64,000 nucleotides of DNA from Seonamhaeicola sp. S2-3 (GTDB lineage Bacteria; Bacteroidota; Bacteroidia; Flavobacteriales; Flavobacteriaceae). Under the pieces are notes generated by a model. That model saw only the letters and a list, made by a program, of their open reading frames with translations. It did no database searches and had not been told where the DNA came from. Each line of letters opens with the position of its first letter. The first letter of the stretch is position 1. This document shows, piece after piece, positions 17,763 through 25,503 of this stretch. The position numbers were made by a program, and so were the translations under genes. Where the stretch lies: positions 1,065,001-1,129,000 of the forward strand of contig NZ_CP019389.1 in NCBI RefSeq assembly GCF_001971785.1. The letters run 5' to 3'.

Positions 17763-18432
17763 TTTAGGGCTACTTATTTTTTGTTTTCTTATTTGTAATG
17801 ATGCGTTGTTGGCTCAAGATGATAATTTTGATGCTTTAGGTGAAACTTCAGCTGCTTTAAACCACAAAGTATCAAAAAATTACACAACAAATTTCACACT
17901 TAGAAGCAGGTATTTTTTACACCAAAATAGTTTTGGGTATAGGCAACAACAGCTAGATGTTTTTCATTATTCTACCTTTAACTTAAACCTATCTAAAAAA
18001 TTAGGTCTTGGTATTTACTACAGAAATAGAGATTGGTTTAATAGCGGAAGTGATGAACTAAGGCTTTCACAGCAATTTAATTATACTAAACAACAACAAA
18101 ATATACGTTTTGGGCATAGAATAAGGTTAGAGCAACGCATATTTGATAGCTTTACAGATTTTAGACAACGCTACCGCTTTAGTATAAATTTCCCACTAAA
18201 TGGCAATAGTTTAGAAAATGCTAACACGCATTTTACAGCATCTTTAGAGGGGTTATGGATTGTGAGTAAAAACAAAGCCCCCTTACTAGACAAAAGAACG
18301 ACTGCTAAAATTGGTTGGCAATTAAGCCAAGATTTAAAATTTGAAACCGGATTAGAATACCGCCTAGAAAGTTTTAATGTTCATACTAAAAACTACTTGT
18401 TTTTGTTAACTGGTGCTGTTTGTAGACTTTAG
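17749..18432 (+). CDS. DUF2490 outer-membrane protein
   Basis: Predicted outer-membrane beta-barrel of the DUF2490 family. With the ATG at 17749 (or the adjacent one at 17752) the protein starts MMKYSLGLLIFCFLIC, a good signal peptide that ends near LLAQ. An ATG at 17728 would add seven unlikely residues. The rest is amphipathic beta strands rich in Tyr, Phe and Arg (YYRNRDWFNSG, FRQRYRFSINFPL). It overlaps the end of tag by 14 nt, suggesting translational coupling, though no functional link is known. Confidence 0.85.
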   Translation: MMKYSLGLLIFCFLICNDALLAQDDNFDALGETSAALNHKVSKNYTTNFTLRSRYFLHQNSFGYRQQQLDVFHYSTFNLNLSKKLGLGIYYRNRDWFNSGSDELRLSQQFNYTKQQQNIRFGHRIRLEQRIFDSFTDFRQRYRFSINFPLNGNSLENANTHFTASLEGLWIVSKNKAPLLDKRTTAKIGWQLSQDLKFETGLEYRLESFNVHTKNYLFLLTGAVCRL

Positions 18433-18481
18433 ATTTTTTGTGAGTAGAACACTAAATTTTGAAAGCATACATTAAATTGAA

Positions 18482-18500
18482 AATCCGCGAGGATTATTAT
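18482..18500 (-). terminator. weak hairpin downstream of higBA
   Basis: AATCC-GCGA-GGATT hairpin. On the minus strand it is followed by a short TTTTC tract. It lies about 55 nt beyond the higA stop. The short stem makes this uncertain. Confidence 0.35.
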
Positions 18501-18548
18501 AAGTGGCGAGAATAAGCAATTATTTCTTATAGCCATTACAGACTTTTA

Positions 18549-18905
18549 TTAATAATCTTGAACCAAAACTTCAGTTGGTATATGAAGTGTTGAATTGAGT
18601 TTTCTAATCATTCCTAAAGTTAGCTTACGTTTTTTGTTCAAGATTTCACTAACCCTACTTTTAAACCCGATAACTTCGGCTAAATCCTTTTGTTTCATTC
18701 CCATCTGTTCCATTCGGAATTTGATTGCCTCAATTGGATCAGGCATTTCAATTGGAAAATTCTCATTTTCATATCGGTCAATTAAAATTGATAGGATTTC
18801 TAATTCATCTCCTTCGTCAGTTCCTTTTTTTGCATCAAAAATCTCCTCAAGTCTATCCAGAGCATTTTGATAATCTTTTTCGTTTCTTATCGGTGTTATT
18901 TTCAT
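18549..18905 (-). CDS. higA: HigA-type antitoxin (HTH, XRE family)
   Basis: 118 residues. The C-terminal half is a helix-turn-helix domain (MKQKDLAEVIGFKSRVSEILNKKRKLTLGMIRKL), the N-terminal half an acidic helical region (RLEEIFDAKKGTDEGDELEIL) as in the HigA antitoxins that pair with HigB of the PF09907 type. It is expected to neutralise the adjacent toxin and repress the operon. It follows higB by 2 nt on the same strand, the reversed toxin-first order typical of higBA. Confidence 0.9.
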   Translation of the reverse strand: MKITPIRNEKDYQNALDRLEEIFDAKKGTDEGDELEILSILIDRYENENFPIEMPDPIEAIKFRMEQMGMKQKDLAEVIGFKSRVSEILNKKRKLTLGMIRKLNSTLHIPTEVLVQDY

Positions 18906-18907
18906 AA

Positions 18908-19201
18908 TCAGATATTATTTGCGTCTATTTTATCGTATTCGGCGTGAGTTCCAATGAATCTTATCCAGCATATTTGGTATTCAAAGTTGAATTTTGCAAT
19001 CAAACGGTAGTTATTACCTTTAATATTGTAAACAATTCGGTTGTCTTTTAAAATACTGGCACTTGGGTAATCTTTCTTTAATTCATTAATATTTTTCCAT
19101 TCAGATTTTTCAGTTTCTCTAAACCAAGATTTTAATTGTTCCTCACAATCAGCGTGTTTATCCCAAAAATCTCGTAAAGTTCGTTTTGCTATAACTCTCA
19201 C
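18908..19201 (-). CDS. higB: HigB-type mRNA interferase toxin
   Basis: 97 residues, family PF09907 (HigB_toxin). Typical features are the N-terminal MRVIAKRTLRDFWDKHADCEEQL helix, the WKNINELKKDYPSASIL segment, and the RIVYNIKGNNYRLIAKFNF beta strands with the closing IRFIGTHAEYDKID. HigB toxins cleave mRNA on the ribosome. First gene of the operon, with a perfect 15-bp palindrome 35 nt upstream of its ATG. No deletion or frameshift is visible, so the module is probably intact. Confidence 0.92.
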   Translation of the reverse strand: MRVIAKRTLRDFWDKHADCEEQLKSWFRETEKSEWKNINELKKDYPSASILKDNRIVYNIKGNNYRLIAKFNFEYQICWIRFIGTHAEYDKIDANNI

Positions 19202-19218
19202 TTTATACTTGTTTGTCG

Positions 19219-19226
19219 CAAATATA
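19219..19226 (-). promoter_or_regulatory. -7 promoter box of higBA
   Basis: Minus-strand TATATTTG, a perfect match to the Bacteroidota -7 consensus TAnnTTTG, 17 nt upstream of the higB ATG. No well-spaced -33 TTTG is present; the operator palindrome occupies that area. Confidence 0.55.
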
Positions 19227-19235
19227 ACAAAAAAG

Positions 19236-19250
19236 TTACCAAATTGGTAA
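19236..19250. promoter_or_regulatory. palindromic operator candidate for HigA
   Basis: Perfect palindrome TTACCAA-A-TTGGTAA immediately upstream of the -7 box of the toxin-antitoxin operon. Position and symmetry fit an HTH dimer site for autorepression. Inferred, not demonstrated. Confidence 0.6.
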
Positions 19251-19308
19251 TATTTTTCGTCTTAGAATACACGTCGTTCTAATGACTTAGATTCTGCACC
19301 AAACAAAA

Positions 19309-19938
19309 TTAAGTTTTTAAAAACTTCAAAAAAGCATCTCTTGGTATCTCTTCGGCTCCTAAACTTGCCAAATGATTGGTATATACTTGGCAATCTATAA
19401 GTTTATAGTGGGTGTTTTTAATAAAACTAATAAACGCCACTTTACTGGCATTACTTACTTTAGAAAACATACTCTCACCACAAAAAACACCATTGTTTAA
19501 ATCTACGCCGTAAAAACCTCCAACTAATGTATTGTCTTGCCACACCTCAACAGATTTGGCATATCCTAACTCATGTAATTTTGTGTAGGCTTCTATCATG
19601 TTTTGGGTTATCCAAGTACCTTGTTGTCCGTTACGTTTTATATGCGCACAGGCTGTTATAACATCTCTAAACGCTTTATTTACGGTAACTGTAAATGTTT
19701 TATTGCGCATGACTTGTCTCATGCTTTTAGACACTTTTAGCTTTTCTGGAAACAGCACAAAACGCGGATTGGGACTCCACCATATAATGGGTTCATCGGT
19801 TTCAAACCACGGAAAAATTCCAGAGTTATATGCTAGTAGTAATCGGTCTACCGATAAATCGCCCCCAACAGCCAAAATACCTTCTGGAGTAGCTTTATTT
19901 ACATCTGGAAACCACAGGTCTTTATTAAGAAAAAACAT
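19309..19938 (-). CDS. aat: leucyl/phenylalanyl-tRNA--protein transferase
   Basis: Adds Leu or Phe from aminoacyl-tRNA to proteins with N-terminal Arg or Lys, making N-degrons for ClpAP. 209 residues. Family signatures are visible: FPDVNKATPEGILAVGGDLS, LLLAYNSGIFPWF, WWSPNPRFVLFPEKLKVSKSM, and GGFYGVDLNNGVFCGESMFS, followed by the C-terminal IDCQVYTNHLASLGAEEI. Monocistronic, with a terminator shared with the DUF3127 gene just upstream. Confidence 0.96.
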   Translation of the reverse strand: MFFLNKDLWFPDVNKATPEGILAVGGDLSVDRLLLAYNSGIFPWFETDEPIIWWSPNPRFVLFPEKLKVSKSMRQVMRNKTFTVTVNKAFRDVITACAHIKRNGQQGTWITQNMIEAYTKLHELGYAKSVEVWQDNTLVGGFYGVDLNNGVFCGESMFSKVSNASKVAFISFIKNTHYKLIDCQVYTNHLASLGAEEIPRDAFLKFLKT

Positions 19939-19949
19939 GGTGTAAAAAT

Positions 19950-19983
19950 AAAAAACCTCAACATTAATCTGTTGAGGTTTTTA
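19950..19983. terminator. intrinsic terminator between DUF3127 gene and aat
   Basis: Perfect arms AAAAACCTCAAC / GTTGAGGTTTTT around a short loop. On the minus strand it follows the DUF3127 stop codon and ends in T residues. Confidence 0.85.
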
Positions 19984-20020
19984 ATGTATTCCCATTTTTT
20001 ATACGGGAACATCAAATTTA

Positions 20021-20398
20021 TTAAAACGGTAAATCGTCTTGATCTTCTTCATTTAATTCCCCAGCAGGTTCAAAGGCATCCATTGGTGGTACAGGAGGCA
20101 CATTGCCATCTGTTGGTTCTTGTTGTAATGCCTCTATACGCCATCCTTGAATAGAGTTGAAGTATTTAGTTTCACCTTGTGGGTTAACCCACTCTCTTCC
20201 GCGTAAATTAATGTTTATTTTCACTTGTTGCCCAACTTGAAAATTATTTAGTAAATCTGTTTTATCTTGTACAAATTCTACCATTATATGTTGTGGGTAT
20301 TGCTCTTCTGTGGTAACTACAACTTCACGCTTTCTAAACCCATTGTTTCCAAAAGTTTGCGTTTCTCCTATTACTTTAATTCTTCCTTGAACTTCCAT
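20021..20398 (-). CDS. DUF3127 OB-fold protein with SSB-like C-terminal tip
   Basis: 125 residues. The first 90 form a compact beta-rich domain of the DUF3127 family (MEVQGRIKVIGETQTFG, GFRKREVVVTTEEQYPQ, VKININLRGREWVNPQG), likely an OB fold. A flexible Pro/Gly/Glu-rich linker leads to the terminal EEDQDDLPF. That tip is almost the same as the last residues of the SSB encoded at 51522-51968 (ENDDLPF). In SSB, this tip is the docking site for repair and replication proteins. Hence a single-stranded DNA or genome-maintenance role is plausible. Stands alone between two terminators or gaps. Confidence 0.88.
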   Translation of the reverse strand: MEVQGRIKVIGETQTFGNNGFRKREVVVTTEEQYPQHIMVEFVQDKTDLLNNFQVGQQVKININLRGREWVNPQGETKYFNSIQGWRIEALQQEPTDGNVPPVPPMDAFEPAGELNEEDQDDLPF

Positions 20399-20427
20399 TT
20401 CTTAAATTACTTTTTTATTTATTTGTC

Positions 20428-21297
20428 TTAACTTAATAATATTTTCCAAGCACTTTGTACATCGCCGTAGCTTAAATATTTCTGTGCTAATTTATGTTTT
20501 TCTCTATGCGAAGCTTCTTTTATTTTAGGATATCTAGCACCTATATCTTCTATAAAACTTTCTACATCTTGTTTTGAAGGTAAAGCTTCTACATTACCCA
20601 ACATGCCTAAATTATTACCCGTTAAAATCATGCTGTTTTTAACGTGTTCTGGAAAACTATCAACGCCTATTCCTAAGCTTGTTAATGGTTTTGGTATTTC
20701 AAAAAAACCTTTACTTGCTCTACTATACAAACTCCCTCCTGCACGTGCAACTAAATCTAATTTTTTTTGATTTATGGTTTCATCTTCATTTAAAACCTCA
20801 TCATCTATGTGCATTTTAAGCACTTCGCAAATTACTAAATTACCGGCGCCTCCTTCATTTCCTAAAGCAACTATCTCATTAATTTTACACTCAAACTGAA
20901 TGGGCGACTCTGCAACTCTAAAGGGTTTTACCAAATCTGATTTTAACATGGTTAAACCAGATTTTTCAAATTCATTTACTCCCTCTGGATATTCTGTACT
21001 ACTTAACGATGCTTGATGCACCAAATCAAAATTCACCACATTAATTACAACTTCGTTTGTTTTTTCTACGTTGCATAATGTGTGCTTTGTAGTGTTATCT
21101 CTAACTCTACGTGCCGGCGAAAATACCAAAATTGGTGGATTTGCACTAAACACATTAAAAAAACTAAAAGGTGACAAATTGGGCGTTCCCTTTTCATCAA
21201 CAGTACTTGCAAAAGCAATGGGCCTGGGCGCAACAGCACTCAGCAAATAACTATGTAATTTTCTTGTTGATAAGTCTTTAGGATTGAACGAAGCCAT
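20428..21297 (-). CDS. flavin reductase family protein (FMN-binding split barrel)
   Basis: 289 residues. The N-terminal 200 residues are a flavin-reductase-like split barrel: LLSAVAPRPIAFASTVDEKG, NLSPFSFFNVFSANPPILVF, and the conserved VEKTNEVVINVV. These proteins bind FMN; some reduce it, others have unrelated jobs. The C-terminal 80 residues are helical and specific to the longer group. The start ATG gives the usual SFNPKDLSTRKLHSYL beginning. Separated by 29 nt from DUF3127, so the two may share a transcript. Substrate unknown. Confidence 0.88.
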   Translation of the reverse strand: MASFNPKDLSTRKLHSYLLSAVAPRPIAFASTVDEKGTPNLSPFSFFNVFSANPPILVFSPARRVRDNTTKHTLCNVEKTNEVVINVVNFDLVHQASLSSTEYPEGVNEFEKSGLTMLKSDLVKPFRVAESPIQFECKINEIVALGNEGGAGNLVICEVLKMHIDDEVLNEDETINQKKLDLVARAGGSLYSRASKGFFEIPKPLTSLGIGVDSFPEHVKNSMILTGNNLGMLGNVEALPSKQDVESFIEDIGARYPKIKEASHREKHKLAQKYLSYGDVQSAWKILLS

Positions 21298-21418
21298 TTA
21301 CCACTTTTAATTTTAACAAATGTAACTAATAAAGCGTGCAACTAAAAACCGATTTACTAACAACTTGGACAATAATATTAACAGATTTGCATTATATTAC
21401 ATGTTAAATTAAATTTTA

Positions 21419-22570
21419 ATGATTTTCACTAAACATCAAAACACCTTTCGCTGGATTATTGTAGTGGCTTCATTCATTATAGTGTCTGTTATTATGTGGA
21501 AAACTTATGAGTTTTTTCAGCATTTTAAACACGAGGAACGTACCAAAATTGAAATTTGGGCTTCTGCACAAACCGATCTTATAAAAACTGGCAACCTAAA
21601 TTCTGATATGGGCGACTTACCGTTACAGGTTATTACTAGTAACAAAACCACCCCAATGATTATGGTTAACAAAGACGGCTCTATAGACCACAACAACCTA
21701 GATTCTAATAAAATTAAAGATTCTGTTTATTTAAAAAAACTTATTGCAAAATTTGAAAAAGAAAACAAACCTATTGAAGTAAGGTTTGATGGCGAAGTTT
21801 ACAATACTATTTACTATGGTAACTCTCCGCTAATTAATAAACTTAAATATTATCCGTTAGCCTTAATACTTATTGTTGTGTTATTTGGTGCTGTAATTTT
21901 CTTCTTTTATAGCAGCAATAAAAATGCTACTCAAAATAAATTGTGGTCTGGAATGGCTAAAGAAACAGCCCATCAAATAGGTACGCCATTGTCTTCTTTA
22001 ATTGGGTGGACCGAAATTTTAAAAAGCGAAAATGTTAACCCAAGTTATATTTCTGAAATTGAAAAAGATGTTGACAGACTAAAAATTATTACAGAACGAT
22101 TTAGTAAAATTGGCTCTATTCCTACCTTAGAAACGGCTAACATTGTAGAAGAAACCATTCACTCTTACGATTATTTAAAATCTAGAGCATCAGACCTTAT
22201 TGAGTTTGATTTAATTACTCCTGATGAGTACATACCTGTGGCTTTAAACAAACAACTGTATAGTTGGACTATTGAAAATTTAGTTAAAAATGCCATTGAT
22301 GCTATGAAAGGCAGAGGCAAATTAACTGTTGAAATTTCTCAACTAGAAGACAATGTTAAAGTTAAAGTAACCGATACTGGAAAGGGCATTGCAAAAAAAC
22401 ATTTTAATAAAATTTTTGAACCCGGATTTACTACTAAAAAGCGTGGTTGGGGACTGGGTTTATCTCTCACAAAACGAATTATTGAAGATTTTCATAATGG
22501 TAAAATAAAAGTGCTTAATTCTGAAAAAGGCAAGGGAACAACCATTCAAATTAACTTAAAGTCAGCTTAA
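21419..22570 (+). CDS. sensor histidine kinase (orphan)
   Basis: 383 residues. TM1 at about 12-28, a periplasmic loop of about 115 residues, TM2 at about 145-165, then directly the kinase core. His185 is in KETAHQIGTPLSS, the H-box of the HPK group with a Q-I-G-T-P rather than E-x-R-x-P sequence. N-box NLVKNAIDAM, G1 DTGKGIAKK, F-box GFTTKK, and G2 GWGLGLSLTKR are all present. No HAMP or PAS is evident and no response regulator is next to it. The following small zinc-ribbon protein starts 6 nt later, in the same operon. Confidence 0.93.
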   Translation: MIFTKHQNTFRWIIVVASFIIVSVIMWKTYEFFQHFKHEERTKIEIWASAQTDLIKTGNLNSDMGDLPLQVITSNKTTPMIMVNKDGSIDHNNLDSNKIKDSVYLKKLIAKFEKENKPIEVRFDGEVYNTIYYGNSPLINKLKYYPLALILIVVLFGAVIFFFYSSNKNATQNKLWSGMAKETAHQIGTPLSSLIGWTEILKSENVNPSYISEIEKDVDRLKIITERFSKIGSIPTLETANIVEETIHSYDYLKSRASDLIEFDLITPDEYIPVALNKQLYSWTIENLVKNAIDAMKGRGKLTVEISQLEDNVKVKVTDTGKGIAKKHFNKIFEPGFTTKKRGWGLGLSLTKRIIEDFHNGKIKVLNSEKGKGTTIQINLKSA

Positions 22571-22576
22571 AAAGTT

Positions 22577-22927
22577 ATGAAGGAATCATTTATTAATTTA
22601 AAGGAAGTTGTTTTAAAAAATAACTGTCCAGAATGCTATAGTAAAGAGGGGTTACGTTTAACCTTTCAACAAAAAATAGTAGAAACTAAATTCTACAAAT
22701 CTATCACCTCACAGGTTAACCATATTTTAGAGTGTAAAGTTTGTAACACCACCATTTACCCAATACAATGGACTAATGACATTGAACGCGTATTTGAATA
22801 CCAACAAAAAACAGTACAACCCAAAAAAGCTTCTAAATATTTAAAACAAGCTTCTTGGGTTGCTATTTTATTATTTATTTTACTAATTATTATAATTTCA
22901 GTATTGGCAATATACCCTAATTTATAA
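22577..22927 (+). CDS. small zinc-ribbon membrane protein, unknown
   Basis: 116 residues. Two Cys pairs, CPEC at about 14-17 and CKVC about 37 residues later, suggest a zinc ribbon. A basic stretch (KKASKYLKQ) and one membrane helix (about 92-112) follow, so the ribbon would face the cytoplasm. It lies 6 nt behind the histidine kinase gene and overlaps the end of the convergent HIT gene by 6 nt. It could be an accessory of the orphan kinase, but only proximity supports this. Not a family I can name. Confidence 0.75.
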   Translation: MKESFINLKEVVLKNNCPECYSKEGLRLTFQQKIVETKFYKSITSQVNHILECKVCNTTIYPIQWTNDIERVFEYQQKTVQPKKASKYLKQASWVAILLFILLIIIISVLAIYPNL

Positions 22928-23311
22928 GTGGGCTTTAATAACATTAGCTATTGCCTTAAACTCTTCAGTAGATAGGTTTTCTTTTTTTATAAAGCGTGCA
23001 TCTTCCATTGTGTGTAACGGAATTAGATGTACATGGACATGAGGAACTTCTAAACCAATAACAGAAATACCAACTCTTTCACATGGAATTGCTTTTTCAA
23101 TGGCCATAGCTACGGTTCTTGAAAAACTCATTAACCCATTATAGGTAGCTTCATCTAAATCAAAAATTTTATCTACCTCTTTTTTGGGGACACATAACGT
23201 ATGCCCTTTACTATTGGGATTAATATCAAGAAAAGCAAAAAATGCCTCTGTTTCGGCAATTTTGTAACAGGGTATTTCGCCATTAATTATTTTTGTGAAA
23301 ATAGAAGCCAT
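22922..23311 (-). CDS. HIT family hydrolase
   Basis: 129 residues, histidine-triad family. The active-site motif is VPHVHVHLIPL (H-x-H-x-H). The N-terminal FTKIINGEIPCYKIAETE is typical of HinT-like nucleotide phosphoramidases. It follows greA with a 5-nt gap and is co-transcribed with it. The exact nucleotide substrate is unknown. Confidence 0.94.
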   Translation of the reverse strand: MASIFTKIINGEIPCYKIAETEAFFAFLDINPNSKGHTLCVPKKEVDKIFDLDEATYNGLMSFSRTVAMAIEKAIPCERVGISVIGLEVPHVHVHLIPLHTMEDARFIKKENLSTEEFKAIANVIKAHL

Positions 23312-23316
23312 AAATG

Positions 23317-23790
23317 TTATCTGGTTATTTCAATAATATCAAATTTCATAACACCACTTGGCACTTGAATTTCTGCTACATCGCCAACAGACTTTCCTAA
23401 CAACCCTTTTCCTATAGGCGAGTTTACCGATATTTTACCGCTTTTTAGGTCGGCTTCACTTTCGGCTACCAAAGTATAAGTCATTTCCATACCATTGGTT
23501 TGATTTTTTATTTTAACAGTAGATAATGCTAAAACTTTAGATGTATCTAATTGAGATTCATCAATAATTCTTGCATTTGCTAAAGTTTCTTCCATTTTAG
23601 AAATTTTCATTTCTAATAGACCTTGTGCTTCTTTGGCAGCATCGTATTCGGCATTTTCACTTAAATCACCTTTATCTCTTGCTTCTGCAATAGCTTGTGA
23701 CGCCTTAGGACGCTCAACGTCTTTTAAATAATTTAACTCGTCTCTTAATTTTTTTAGTCCCTCTGCTGTGTAATAAGATACTTTACTCAT
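23317..23790 (-). CDS. greA: transcription elongation factor GreA
   Basis: Rescues backtracked RNA polymerase by stimulating transcript cleavage. 157 residues with both GreA domains: N-terminal coiled coil (YYTAEGLKKLRDELNYL, ending in the acidic tip DLSENAEYDAAKEAQ) and the C-terminal FKBP-like domain (SPIGKGLLGKSVGDVAEIQVPSG). Followed by the HIT gene. The 5' leader contains two hairpins that look like intrinsic terminators (23902-23948), an arrangement known for E. coli greA. Confidence 0.96.
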   Translation of the reverse strand: MSKVSYYTAEGLKKLRDELNYLKDVERPKASQAIAEARDKGDLSENAEYDAAKEAQGLLEMKISKMEETLANARIIDESQLDTSKVLALSTVKIKNQTNGMEMTYTLVAESEADLKSGKISVNSPIGKGLLGKSVGDVAEIQVPSGVMKFDIIEITR

Positions 23791-23893
23791 AACTTCATCG
23801 TTTAATAATTAATGATATTTAAACGTTATCGAATGTTGTTTCGAAATTTAAATAGCATAACCCTTATAAATTTTTTTTGGGGCATTATTATTT

Positions 23894-23964
23894 AATAAAA
23901 AGATGCTGAACATAGTCAGCATCAAAAAAAATCCCGCTTCCACGAGATTACAAATACAAATATA
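23894..23964 (-). promoter_or_regulatory. greA leader with two terminator-like hairpins and a -7 box
   Basis: On the minus strand a perfect -7 box TATATTTG (23957-23964) is followed by hairpin ATCTCG-TGGAAG-CGGGAT with eight T, then hairpin GATGCTGA-CTATGT-TCAGCATC with five T. Both have the form of intrinsic terminators and lie 110-160 nt before the greA ATG. No upstream minus-strand gene exists for them to terminate, because the next gene upstream is on the plus strand. Confidence 0.6.
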
Positions 23965-24021
23965 CAAAATATTTATATGGTTTATCTTTTATTGTAAATT
24001 GCAACGCTTATATTAATTATA

Positions 24022-24447
24022 ATGAAATTATTTTATTCCTTTATTTGTTTGTTTGTTTTAAGTGCCTGTAGCGGCAATTCTGAAGAAAACGAAAACTGTA
24101 AGTTTTTATTAGACATAAATGTTTATGAAACTATAAACCTAAGTTTACCGCAATACAGCCAATTACCATTTGTTGGAAATTCGGTTTATATTCCTAATGC
24201 AGGTAATGCGGGGATTATAGTTGTAAACACAGGTATTGGTTACTACGCTTGGGATGCTAGCGACCCTAATGAAATACCTAGCGACTGTTCTACTTTAGTT
24301 CCTTCTGGATTAGAAGCTACTGGAGGTTGCTCTAATAACAAATATAGTCTTGTTACTGGCGAGCCTCTTGAAAATGCAGAATTACAGTGTTCTTTAAAGT
24401 TTTATAGGGTTGAGCAGAATGGTAATTACCTAACTATTTATAATTAA
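24022..24447 (+). CDS. Rieske-fold lipoprotein with degenerate cluster ligands
   Basis: 141 residues. Signal peptide with lipobox LSAC (Cys16), so a lipoprotein. The C-terminal part follows the Rieske layout: GCSNNKYSLVTGEPL, then about eight residues, then CSLKFYRV. In a true Rieske protein the first motif is CxHxG and the second CxxH; here the His positions are Asn and Leu/Lys, so a 2Fe-2S cluster cannot bind normally. The 4-nt overlap with the convergent thiF gene is probably neutral. Role unknown. Confidence 0.7.
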   Translation: MKLFYSFICLFVLSACSGNSEENENCKFLLDINVYETINLSLPQYSQLPFVGNSVYIPNAGNAGIIVVNTGIGYYAWDASDPNEIPSDCSTLVPSGLEATGGCSNNKYSLVTGEPLENAELQCSLKFYRVEQNGNYLTIYN

Positions 24448-25496
24448 CCTATTCCGTTTTTTAAATTTAAGAGTTTTGCTTTTGGAAATTGTTCTTTTAG
24501 AAAAGCAATAGCTTTTTGGCTTCTAATGCCAGATTTACAATACACAACCAAAGGCTTTTCAGTGGAAATATTTTGAAACTTAGTAGCTAATTCACCTAAA
24601 GGAATATGTTGCCCACCAATACTATGCTGTACGCGTTCCCATGACTCTCTTACATCTAATAAATTATATGCGGCTTTATTAGCGTTTAAGGTTTCTATTG
24701 AAATACTTTCTGCTGGCTTATCAATACAACAAAACACATTATAATCAGTTTCTAAAGTTGTAATTTTTAGTGCTTCATCTTTACTAAAGTCAAATAACAT
24801 TTGGTGCATATTTAACACATTAAAGGTTAAAAGTTTCCCAGATAAAACAGTGCCTTTTTCTAATATTATTTTTAAAACTTCATTAGCCTGATAACACCCA
24901 ACAATGCCTGGTAAAACACCTAAAACACCAACATCAGAGCATGAAGGTACAGAACCTACACTTGGTGGTGTTGGGTATAAACACCTGTATGTTGGTCCGT
25001 TTTTATAATTAAACACAGATAGTTGCGCTTCAAACTTAAAAATAGAACCAAAAACAAGAGGTTTATTGGTAATTACCGCGGCATCATTACATAAATACCG
25101 TGTTTGAAAATTATCAGAACCATCAACAATAATATCATATTCTGAAAATATATTGATGGCATTTTGTGATGACAAATACACTTCAAAAACTTTAAAATCA
25201 ACATGAGGGTTAAGTCGTTTTAATCGGTTTGAAGCCGTTAAAGCTTTAGATTTACCAACATCGTCAATAGTATATAATATTTGACGGTGTAAATTGCTCA
25301 CATCTACCACATCACCATCAACAATACCAATTGTACCAACACCTGCAGCCGTTAAGTATTGTAAAACAGGGCAACCCAAACCACCAGCACCAATAACTAA
25401 TACTTTTGCCTGTTTTAATTTCTCTTGTCCTTTAAGTCCAATTTCATCAAGAATAATATGTCTGCTATATATATTTTTTTCGTTATCCGTTAGCAT
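24444..25496 (-). CDS. thiF: ThiF/MoeB-type adenylyltransferase with C-terminal rhodanese domain
   Basis: Activates the C-terminus of the sulfur carrier ThiS by adenylation. 350 residues: an E1-like domain with nucleotide motif GAGGLGCPVLQYLTAAGVG, IVDGDVVDVSNLHRQ, and active-site Cys in PSCSDVGVLG (residue about 186), then a rhodanese domain (about 265-350) with active-site VVYCKSGIRS. The rhodanese suggests it also delivers the sulfur. The zinc-binding CxxC of MoeB is TYRC here, and the second pair is degenerate. Last gene of the thiamine operon; chosen as ThiF rather than MoeB because of its position. Confidence 0.88.
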   Translation of the reverse strand: MLTDNEKNIYSRHIILDEIGLKGQEKLKQAKVLVIGAGGLGCPVLQYLTAAGVGTIGIVDGDVVDVSNLHRQILYTIDDVGKSKALTASNRLKRLNPHVDFKVFEVYLSSQNAINIFSEYDIIVDGSDNFQTRYLCNDAAVITNKPLVFGSIFKFEAQLSVFNYKNGPTYRCLYPTPPSVGSVPSCSDVGVLGVLPGIVGCYQANEVLKIILEKGTVLSGKLLTFNVLNMHQMLFDFSKDEALKITTLETDYNVFCCIDKPAESISIETLNANKAAYNLLDVRESWERVQHSIGGQHIPLGELATKFQNISTEKPLVVYCKSGIRSQKAIAFLKEQFPKAKLLNLKNGIG

Positions 25497-25503
25497 TTTT
25501 TGG

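Noticed and set aside
18433-18548. Attachment site or transposon end beside higBA
   Set aside because: No direct repeats flank the toxin-antitoxin pair, and no integrase or transposase is near.
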